From positions 20,315 through 84,314 of the forward strand of contig JAEUHP010000007.1 in NCBI GenBank assembly GCA_016795295.1: 64,000 nucleotides of DNA, in the 5' to 3' direction. Origin of the DNA: Planctomycetota bacterium. Lineage in GTDB: Bacteria; Planctomycetota; UBA1135; UBA2386. The notes under the pieces are model-generated. The model was given only the letters and a program-made list of their open reading frames with translations. It made no database searches and was not told where the DNA came from. The number at the start of each line of letters is the position of its first letter. Position 1 is the stretch's first letter. Made by a program: the position numbers and the translations under genes. Of the stretch, positions 57,794 through 64,000 are shown in pieces.

Positions 57794-60235
57794 CTATTGC
57801 AGCGTGAGCGCCGTGCGGTTCGGGCCGAAGGCCACTCCACCAGGCCCGAAGGTCGCCACCTGCCACCAGAAGACGAGGCCGGTGAAGCCGGGGCCTGCCG
57901 GCAGGGCCAGCTCGGTGACGGCGCGGCCGCTGGCGTCGGCGATTGCCAGTGGCTGCACCATCACCGTCACCGGGTCGACCAGCAGGGTGCCGGCGACGCC
58001 GGGCAAGGTGGTGCCCGGCGAGGTGCCGAACGATGCCAGCGGGAAGCACAGCGTGCCCGGTGCGGCGGCGACGTTCACCTGTACCCAGCTGCTTGGTGCA
58101 CCGGAGGCGAGCAGCGAGAGGGAACCGTCGACGGCGACGCCGTGGACAGCGAAGTCGTCGATCAGGCACTCGACCAGGGACGCGGCCAGATCCTGGGCCC
58201 GCACCCGGACCCGCATCTGCGCGGTCAGCGGGGCGCCGAGGTCGACCACCAGGGCCGTCCACGCGCCGGAGGCGGTGCTGCGGGTGAAGGCCGGCGTCCA
58301 CGAACTGCCACCGTCGCGGCTGATGGCGAGCTCCATGGGATCGTTGCCGACGCTCTCGGCATACCAGTATTGCAGCCGCAGTTCGGCGGACTGCAGATGG
58401 GCGAGGTCGAGCACGGGGGACCACAGGTCGGTGTAGCCACCGTCGACGTCGTAGGTGCCGGCGGAACCACCGCGGCCGTCGGTGACCCAGCACTGGCTCC
58501 CACCCGGAGTGGTTTGGGTGCCTGGCTGGATCGTCGTGCCCCCGTTCGTGGTGGCGATCGGCGCGGCCCGTTCCCACAGCCCGGTGGTCGCGGTGCCGAG
58601 CGGCGCCCGTTCGAAGCCGCGGTGGCGTTCGAAGTCGTCGGCCAGGAGCAGGCGCCGCGCGAGCAGGTCGAAGGTCGCGGTGTGCGTGGTGACAAGTCCG
58701 TCGCCGGTGATGGTGATCAGCAGCCGGCCCTGTGCGGCGGTGGTGCCCGGCGCCACCGTGAACGGCAGCGGCGTGGCGACCGCATCCGCCAAACGGCCGA
58801 CCGCCACCATGGTGCCGCTGCTGCCGAGGCTGATGCCAGGGGTCAGCGAAGACCATGCCACGGTTGCGTTCGCCGCCGACTGCCCGCGGTTGCCGACCGT
58901 CACCACCAGCGTGCCAGCTTCACCGGCTTCGACCACCCCGTTGCCGTTCGCGCCGGGCCCCTCCGCCACGGCCGTGGCCGCCACCAAGAGGCGCGGTCCG
59001 GCGGTCAATGCGACCTTGCGGAACATCGGCTGATGGCGGTTGGCGATGGCGTTGATGGTCGGTCCGCTCGGCCAGAAACCACCTTCGTCGCTGCGGCCGA
59101 GTTCGGCGGTCCACGCCATCGACCCCCGCACCGTGTGGTGATGGTCGACGGAGCTGCCCGAAGCGATGTAGAGCAGGGCGCTGATGCTGCCGTGCTGCAC
59201 ACCGTTCTCCTGCACCAGGTAGGCGCCCTGCAGGTCGTAGTCAGAGGCGTTGGCGGGATTGCCGTTCTGCCAGCCCCACGGCCGCAGCAGCACGTCGGTG
59301 TAGGTGTGGGTGGTGAACACCGTGACGAACTGCCGGCTCGCCGCGAACGCCTCCAGGGCCTGCGTCTCGGGTTCACTGAAGGCACCCGGCCCGCGGTAGG
59401 TGTCGCTGTTGGTCGCCGTGGAACTGCCGCCGTTCGGCGCATTCCAGGCCGTGGCGTAGTTGCGGTTCAGGTCGACGCCGAACGTGCCATCGCCGTTGTT
59501 GCGACGGTTCTTGCGCCACATCCCACCGCCGCCCGGGCTGGTCGTACGGTTGTACTCGTATCCGTCGGGGTTGACGCACGGCACGAAATACAGCTCGCGC
59601 TCGTCGACGATCAGCGTCGCTTCGGGATCGGTGCCGTAGTTGTTCACCAGCCACTCCATGAACACCAGCGTGGCCTCCATCGACAGCGGCTCGCGGGAGT
59701 GGTGCAGGGCGTCGTAGAGCACTTCCGGCTCGGGTTCGTCGACGCCGACATGGTCGCTGATCTTGACCATCCAGATCGGCCGGTTCTCCCAGGAGTTGCC
59801 GATCGCCACCTTGGCACTGCAGATCGCCGGGTTGGTGGCGAACAGGCCATCGAGGATCGCCTCCATCTGCGCCAGCGTCCAGTGGCCGCCCATGGCGCCC
59901 TGGCCGAGTGGTGGGTTGGGCAGGTCGATGCCAGGGTAGCGGGCGGCTTGCGCCGCATACCACGCCGACAGATCGCGCTGCAGGATCCGCACGTCGAAGC
60001 CGAGCTGTTGCAAACGTTGGAACTCGCGGTCGTCGACGATCACTTCGACCCGCCGTTGCGCCGGCAGCGGCGGTTGGCAGCCGGCGAGATCGAGATCGAG
60101 CTGCAGCAGCTGGTGCAACTGAGCCGGCCCGGTGGTTCGCACCAGGGCGAGGTGCCGCGGCGTCGAGACGACGGGAGCCTGGGCGGTGACGGCGGCTGCC
60201 AACGCAGCGCCGACGAGCAGGTGGCGAAGGAGCAT
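57794..60235 (-). CDS. Secreted M14 zinc carboxypeptidase with beta-domain tail
   Basis: This 813-residue protein has a signal peptide ending at 'AAVTAQ'. The M14 domain spans about 115-440, with zinc ligands in HSRE (179-182), substrate-binding 'NPDGYEYNR' (222-230) and 'DLNRNY' (255-260), a later His in 'TTHTYTDVLLRPWGW' and catalytic Glu in 'WTAELGRSDEGG'. A CARDB-like beta domain follows (about 460-540, 'GNGVVEAGEAGTLVVTVGNR'), then a jelly-roll-type domain (about 570-710). A final about 100-residue tail ends 'FGPNRTALTLQ' and resembles the tail of the TDGT-repeat protein. It likely trims peptides outside the cell. Confidence 0.9.
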   Translation of the reverse strand: MLLRHLLVGAALAAAVTAQAPVVSTPRHLALVRTTGPAQLHQLLQLDLDLAGCQPPLPAQRRVEVIVDDREFQRLQQLGFDVRILQRDLSAWYAAQAARYPGIDLPNPPLGQGAMGGHWTLAQMEAILDGLFATNPAICSAKVAIGNSWENRPIWMVKISDHVGVDEPEPEVLYDALHHSREPLSMEATLVFMEWLVNNYGTDPEATLIVDERELYFVPCVNPDGYEYNRTTSPGGGGMWRKNRRNNGDGTFGVDLNRNYATAWNAPNGGSSTATNSDTYRGPGAFSEPETQALEAFAASRQFVTVFTTHTYTDVLLRPWGWQNGNPANASDYDLQGAYLVQENGVQHGSISALLYIASGSSVDHHHTVRGSMAWTAELGRSDEGGFWPSGPTINAIANRHQPMFRKVALTAGPRLLVAATAVAEGPGANGNGVVEAGEAGTLVVTVGNRGQSAANATVAWSSLTPGISLGSSGTMVAVGRLADAVATPLPFTVAPGTTAAQGRLLITITGDGLVTTHTATFDLLARRLLLADDFERHRGFERAPLGTATTGLWERAAPIATTNGGTTIQPGTQTTPGGSQCWVTDGRGGSAGTYDVDGGYTDLWSPVLDLAHLQSAELRLQYWYAESVGNDPMELAISRDGGSSWTPAFTRSTASGAWTALVVDLGAPLTAQMRVRVRAQDLAASLVECLIDDFAVHGVAVDGSLSLLASGAPSSWVQVNVAAAPGTLCFPLASFGTSPGTTLPGVAGTLLVDPVTVMVQPLAIADASGRAVTELALPAGPGFTGLVFWWQVATFGPGGVAFGPNRTALTLQ

Positions 60236-60310
60236 GGGAGGAGCGCCCGGGTGCGGGGCAGCGGCCGCGGGCCCCGTCACCTTACCGCATCCGTCACCCG
60301 GCCGTTGCCG

Positions 60311-60436
60311 TCAGGGGCCGACCACCAGGCGGGTGCCGTTGCGGAACGCGGCGCCGGCGGCGCCGGTGTCGATGCTGACGCCCTGCTGGAAGAACGTCAC
60401 CCCGAGGTCGGCGAGGTCGTTCCGCGCTGCAGTGCG
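60311..60436 (-). pseudogene. 3' fragment of a secreted protein's C-terminal domain
   Basis: About 38 codons read 'NDLADLGVTFFQQGVSID' then end 'AAFRNGTRLVVGP' and TGA. This is the pattern that closes the TDGT-repeat protein and the carboxypeptidase (Q-x4-D-x2-A ... NG-x5). Nothing upstream in the frame continues the domain; integrase-derived sequence joins it near 60437. The rest of the gene has been lost. The left boundary is clear; the right one is approximate. Confidence 0.5.
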
Positions 60437-60775
60437 CGTGGGCGACTGGTGACCACCGGGGCACGCCAGCCTTGTCGCAGGCCCTCTCTATGTGGCGCCA
60501 GTAGGCGTCCACGTCCATGATCGGCCTGCGCGCAATGTCGGCCGCCTTGGCATCAAGCCGGCCCATCTGCTTCGCCCTGGGCGTCTGCCGGTCCGCCCGC
60601 TTCATCGCTGCGAACTGTGAGCTGCCCGCAGGCCATCGAGAGCGTCTCAGACGGACGCATGCCGGTGTGCCACTGCAACATCCCCAGCGCGCGCACTGCA
60701 GCACTCGAGGTTTCGACCGCGTTCGCCTCGAAGGGGCGAAGTGCCCGAGGTGCCACTCGGGACCAAAGTAAGAAC
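60437..60775 (-). pseudogene. Broken tyrosine recombinase (integrase)
   Basis: Two reading frames hold the pieces. Near 60604-60720 'LGMLQWHTGMRPSETLSM' contains the first catalytic Arg of the phage-integrase family (HTGMRPSE). In the next frame, about 60450-60600, 'DAYWRHIERACDKAGVPRWS' is the stretch that precedes the second catalytic box. A frameshift separates them, the N-terminal domain is missing, and the C-terminal box and Tyr are absent. It abuts the 3' end of the tRNA-Pro half, the usual position of an integrase gene beside its attachment site. Confidence 0.65.
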
Positions 60776-60820
<45 letters not shown>

Positions 60821-61133
60821 TCGGTCCTAAGGGCAAGTCGTAGAATGCAGAGAACGTGGGGGAAACGGCACTTTGGAGGCCGTTCTCGACAACCTACCAA
60901 GTGCCGCAAGTTCCGTCAAGTGCCGGCATCTTGCCGCACCAAACACTAGGTTTACGTCGGCTCTGCTGTACGGCTGCTGTACAGAACCGGCCGGTGGCGA
61001 AGAAATCGTGCGTGGCAGATTTGCGGCACGGTGCGGCAACCTGTAGGAACGTGCTGGACACCCCCACCATGGATCGACGCTGGTCACTTTGACGAAAGCC
61101 CGCAGAACGCCTGAGTAGTGAAGGGAGGGCCGC
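60821..61133. other. Element boundary region with short repeats, no gene
   Basis: An inverted pair CGGCACTTTGG (60866-60876) and CCAAGTGCCG (60897-60906) is followed by another CAAGTGCCG (60917-60925), candidate integrase arm sites. TGCCGCA-type words occur at 60902, 60931, 61021 (inverted) and 61032 (inverted). CTGTAC occurs twice around 60970. AGGGAGGG (61121-61128) is the ribosome binding site of the next gene. Confidence 0.5.
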
Positions 61134-61463
61134 ATGGCCCGTTCGTCCGCGGCGCCATCGCCGCAAGTCGTAGGTAGCGAGCTGCTGGCCGATGGGTCGC
61201 TCGCGCCTGTTCCGATCGTCGCCGAGCAGGTGCTCGGTCGCCCCGTGGGTCCAGACACCGCGCGGCGGTGGGCCGTCGCCGGCCGGCGAGGGAAAGCGCT
61301 GGCCACGGTCCATGGCTGGCAGCGGCAACGCATGACCACGCCAAGCGCCATGCGCGCTTGGTTGGCTGCCGTGGCGCATGCCACGCCGACCGCGCCCCCA
61401 CCGACCCGCGACCACGCGGCCGACGCCGTGCTCGAGTCTTTCGGCCTGGGCCGGGGGGAGTGA
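61134..61463 (+). CDS. DUF1580-like small DNA-binding protein of the mobile element
   Basis: This 109-residue protein has a strong ribosome binding site 5 bases before the ATG. Residues about 25-85 ('PIVAEQVLGRPVGPDTARRW', 'VHGWQRQRMTTPSAMRAWL') follow the pattern of DUF1580 proteins, MerR/excisionase-type helix-turn-helix proteins with a strand turn ('LATVHGWQRQRMT'). They are common on planctomycete mobile elements. The protein may act as excisionase or as a regulator of the replication gene, which follows 3 bases later. Confidence 0.68.
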   Translation: MARSSAAPSPQVVGSELLADGSLAPVPIVAEQVLGRPVGPDTARRWAVAGRRGKALATVHGWQRQRMTTPSAMRAWLAAVAHATPTAPPPTRDHAADAVLESFGLGRGE

Positions 61464-61466
61464 CCC

Positions 61467-63902
61467 ATGGCCCAAAACGAACGCGCCCCGCTGGCGGCAA
61501 CCAGCGAGGCGCAGCAGAACCAACAGGACGGCAGCAGCGTAGCACGCACCGGCGACGACGACAACGCCACGCTGGAAGCCGCGCTTGCCTACGCCGCGCG
61601 CGGCTGGCACGTGCTGCCGGTTGACGCTGCCAAGCGTCCCCTGGTCGCGTGGGGCGCGGAACGGACCACCGACGCCGAGACCATTCGCGGCTGGTGGCGC
61701 CGCTGGCCGCATGCTGGCGTGGCCATCGCCACCAAGCCGAGTGGCTTGGTGGTCGTCGACATCGACGTGCCCGACGCGTGGGCCGCAGTGACGGGGCCCG
61801 AACCCGACGGCTGCGCGCTGGTCGCGTCGACGCCGCGCGGGGGCCGGCACCTGTTCTACGCCGAACCAGGCGCGGGCATGGTGTGCACCGCCACGGCACG
61901 CTGGCCCGGCATCGACATCAGGGCGGCCGGTGGCGAACACGGCGGCTACGTCGTGGCGCCCCCGGCTCCTGGCCGCGAGTGGCAGGTAGGCGACCCGCTG
62001 GACGAAGCCGACCTGCAGCCGATGCCGGCGTGGCTGGCCGAGCACCTGGTCGAACGCGAGCACCAGACCGCGCCGAACTGCACGCCGAGCACGCCACGCC
62101 GCGCCGGCACGGCGACCGCGGCCCGGCTCGCGGAAGTCGCGTCGGCCCTGCAGTGCGTGGACCCGAGCGAGGACCGCACCCATTGGCTCGCCACCATCTT
62201 CGCCGTGCACGCCGCGCTCGACGGCGATCCGGCGGGCGCCGAGCTGGTCGAGCAGTGGAGTGCCACCACGACGCACGCCGGCCAGTACGTGCAGGGCGAG
62301 GCAAACACCATCTACCGGGGCACGCGCGCACCTGGACCGGGCGATCGGCGCCCCAAGGTCGATGCGGGAACCCTGTTCGCCCAGGCTCGGCGCAACGGCT
62401 GGACGGCGCCGCCAGTCGATCCGGCGGACCTGCCGCCGTTCCTGCGCGAATCGGCGGAAACGCAAGCGCGACAGTCTGCCAAGTCGCACCCTGCCGCAGC
62501 CGACGACGCGCCAAACCAGGACGATCCGGCACTGCAGCCGTTTTACGCGGCGTGGCGCCCCCTGCGCTCGCTCGACGAAGCGCCCCCACCGGTCGACTAC
62601 CTACTGCGGCTGCCGACGAAGCACGGCGAACCGGTGCCGCCTGGCTCGCTGGGCGACGGCTTCTTGCGGCGCGGGGTCGTCGCGTCCCTGGTGGGGCAAG
62701 GCGGGGTGGGCAAAACGATGGCCATGCTGCAGCTCGCCATCGCGATCGCGATCGGCGACCGGTGGCTCGGCTACTTCCCCGCGCCGCTGCAGCGCGGCCG
62801 CGTGCTGATCATGTTGGGCGAGGAGGACGCGGAGGAAGCGCACCGCCGGCTGTACTGGGCCACGCGCAACCTGTCGCCGGCAGACCGCCGCGCGGTCGAA
62901 CAGCAGGTTGTGGTGGTCGGGCTGCGGGGTGGGCAGTTCCCGTTGCTCGAACAGCCGAAGCCCGGCCGGACCTGCCCGACGATCTACTTCAACACGCTCG
63001 AACAGGTCCTGCACAAGCGCGCGGGCGAACACGGCTGGGCCGCCGTCCTGATCGACCCGCTGAGCCGGTTCGCCGGCATCGACACGGACCTGAGCAACGC
63101 GAACGGAACGGCCGTCGTGCAGGTGCTGGAGCGCTTGACCACCGCGCCCGGCAACCCGTCGGTGGTGGCCGGTATCCACAGCAGCAAGGCCAGCCGGCAG
63201 CAGGGCCAGACCGCGGTGGTGCGCGGCGCATCGGCTCTGACCGACGGGGTGCGCTTGGAAATGACTCTGAGCCGAGATGGCGAACAGGTGCGGTTGGCCA
63301 CCTCCAAGACCAACTACGGGAGCATGCTGGCCGGCAAGGGCATCCCGGTGGAAGTCGGCGAACACGGCGTGCTGAGCGTGCTGGCCGACTACCGGCCGGG
63401 GGCGCCCACCGCGGCCGACGCGAACCCGCTGCTGGCCGAGTCGCTGGAACGCGATATCGCGGCCCTGGTCGCGTCCGTCGCCGAGCGTGCCGGGCAGGAT
63501 GGCCGATACCGGGGCAGCGCCGAGACGGCGGGCAACCTGGTGGGCATCGGCGACAAGCGCGCGCGCAAGGCGCTGAAGGAAGCGCTGCACCGCGGGCTGC
63601 TGGTGGCTGGCGGGACCACCAGGGACAGGTGGTTCGCGGCCGGCGAGTCGCGGCAAGGTGCCTTGCCGCGAATCGAGCGCGGCGAGGAAGGCGACGACGA
63701 TTCGCGGCAGCGTCCGATTAGCGGCACCCCCCCCGTACCCCCCAACGCGGGTGCCGCGAATTGGGTTCGCGGCACCCCGTCGTTGGATTCCCGGCACCTG
63801 CCGGGAATTGCCGGGAATTGCCGCGAATCGGAATCGGACACCGGCGGGCAGCCAAAGCGCCGCCGGGCGAAGCGCCGGCAGGTGGAGCCGCAGCAGCCTT
63901 GA
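61467..63902 (+). CDS. Prim-Pol primase-polymerase fused to RepA-like AAA ATPase
   Basis: This 811-residue protein has the N-terminal part (about 30-200) of the bifunctional primase-polymerase: 'AYAARGWHVLPVDAAKRPLV', the catalytic 'LVVVDIDVPDAW', 'STPRGGRHLFY' and 'GGEHGGYVVAPPAPG'. About 215-300 resembles a primase C-terminal helical region. The ATPase has Walker A GQGGVGKT (410-417), Walker B Asp near 530 in 'AAVLIDPLSRFAG' and 'VAGIHSSKASRQQ'. A winged-helix-like segment ('AGNLVGIGDKRARKALKEAL') and a disordered tail follow. It likely starts replication of an integrative plasmid or phage-like element. The tail is encoded by repeat-rich DNA. Confidence 0.88.
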   Translation: MAQNERAPLAATSEAQQNQQDGSSVARTGDDDNATLEAALAYAARGWHVLPVDAAKRPLVAWGAERTTDAETIRGWWRRWPHAGVAIATKPSGLVVVDIDVPDAWAAVTGPEPDGCALVASTPRGGRHLFYAEPGAGMVCTATARWPGIDIRAAGGEHGGYVVAPPAPGREWQVGDPLDEADLQPMPAWLAEHLVEREHQTAPNCTPSTPRRAGTATAARLAEVASALQCVDPSEDRTHWLATIFAVHAALDGDPAGAELVEQWSATTTHAGQYVQGEANTIYRGTRAPGPGDRRPKVDAGTLFAQARRNGWTAPPVDPADLPPFLRESAETQARQSAKSHPAAADDAPNQDDPALQPFYAAWRPLRSLDEAPPPVDYLLRLPTKHGEPVPPGSLGDGFLRRGVVASLVGQGGVGKTMAMLQLAIAIAIGDRWLGYFPAPLQRGRVLIMLGEEDAEEAHRRLYWATRNLSPADRRAVEQQVVVVGLRGGQFPLLEQPKPGRTCPTIYFNTLEQVLHKRAGEHGWAAVLIDPLSRFAGIDTDLSNANGTAVVQVLERLTTAPGNPSVVAGIHSSKASRQQGQTAVVRGASALTDGVRLEMTLSRDGEQVRLATSKTNYGSMLAGKGIPVEVGEHGVLSVLADYRPGAPTAADANPLLAESLERDIAALVASVAERAGQDGRYRGSAETAGNLVGIGDKRARKALKEALHRGLLVAGGTTRDRWFAAGESRQGALPRIERGEEGDDDSRQRPISGTPPVPPNAGAANWVRGTPSLDSRHLPGIAGNCRESESDTGGQPKRRRAKRRQVEPQQP
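63648..63827. repeat. Iteron-like inverted repeats in the 3' end of the replication gene
   Basis: There are two perfect 11-bp inverted repeats: TCGCGGCAAGG/CCTTGCCGCGA (63648-63658 and 63661-63671, 2-base gap) and GGTGCCGCGAA/TTCGCGGCACC (63750-63760 and 63766-63776, 5-base gap). Single copies of the shared core are at 63701 (TTCGCGGCA) and 63818 (TTGCCGCGAA), with near copies at 63718, 63788 and 63808. This density is characteristic of an origin bound by the initiator, or of an autoregulatory site. Confidence 0.6.
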
Positions 63903-64000
63903 CCTTTTCGACAGCCTTGGCGAACTGGCCGTCGCGCTTGATGGTCGAAGGGTTGACGCCGTGCTGCTTGGCCAGCTTTTCGGCGGTCTTGGCTGGTGCG
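63718..64000 (-). CDS. Partial helix-turn-helix protein of the element, 5' end beyond the window
   Basis: On the minus strand the frame is open from base 64000 and reads 'TAEKLAKQHGVNPSTIKRDG' then 'QFAKAVEKVKAAAA', a clear helix-turn-helix followed by a helix, as in ParB-like and phage regulatory proteins. The first in-frame stop is at 63718, which would make its last about 60 codons run antisense to the replication gene across the iteron-like repeats. The true end may differ. The helix-turn-helix part is convincing; the tail is not. Confidence 0.42.
   Translation of the reverse strand, partial: APAKTAEKLAKQHGVNPSTIKRDGQFAKAVEKVKAAAAPPAGASPGGALAARRCPIPIRGNSRQFPAGAGNPTTGCREPNSRHPRWGVRGGCR

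Overview
This window is high-GC DNA with no complete RNA genes. It looks like a chromosomal contig from a member of the Planctomycetota. Supporting signs are a planctomycete-type CxxCH cytochrome with a YHS tail, a protein kinase beside an ECF sigma factor and zinc-finger anti-sigma protein, a TPR-ExbB-ExbD-ExbD-secretin block, a large secreted protein built of 'TDGTxxGT' repeats, several secreted proteins that share a short C-terminal domain, and a DUF1580-like protein on a mobile element. The assignment is by gene content only.

Layout. 1-7.2 kb (+): two TPR-type exported proteins, an ExbB/ExbD/ExbD proton channel and a secretin. 7.5-8.2 kb (+): a HAD hydrolase. 8.3-18.2 kb (-): the most unusual locus. 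It holds a Pls/PosA-like single-module peptide synthetase ending in membrane and left-handed beta-helix segments, a fused alpha-beta E1 2-oxoacid dehydrogenase, a protein fusing a lipoyl domain, an E3/E1-binding domain and a hexapeptide acyltransferase, a NodB-like deacetylase and a GT4 glycosyltransferase. Four of the five genes are nearly abutting, and together they suggest an undescribed route for acylating a cell-surface sugar or glycopeptide. 18.4-28.0 kb (-): rplM-rpsI-yebC, a degenerate GGDEF protein, an FHA protein, a membrane protein, a Ser/Thr kinase, an ECF sigma factor, its zinc-finger partner and a membrane coiled-coil protein. 28.2-33.6 kb: a second sigma factor, a DUF2256-DUF3253 protein, a membrane protein, ridA, coaD and comEC.

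33.6-43.9 kb encodes mostly exported proteins: an NHL propeller, the 960-residue TDGT-repeat protein, two thioredoxin-like proteins without CxxC, an M49 peptidase and an S9 peptidase. 44.0-46.9 kb (+) is a tightly packed set of four pseudopilins (GspG/H/I/J-like). A pair of hairpin-bearing 53-bp repeats and a REP-associated transposase follow. 48-57.6 kb is conserved chromosome with an HtrA protease, the cytochrome-YHS protein, murA, a DnaA-box-like cluster, an amino-acid permease, an NHL protein, moaC, an M20 amidohydrolase and a thioesterase. 57.8-60.2 kb is a secreted M14 carboxypeptidase.

The last part is shaped by integration. A 45-bp 3' half of a tRNA-Arg (57116-57160) and a 45-bp 3' half of a tRNA-Pro (60776-60820) both start exactly at the anticodon loop, as expected for attachment sites of tyrosine integrases. 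A broken integrase lies on the 3' side of the tRNA-Pro half. A mobile element begins on the other side, with a DUF1580-like protein and a primase-polymerase/AAA replication protein whose 3' end is crowded with iteron-like inverted repeats. The element runs off the right end of the window.
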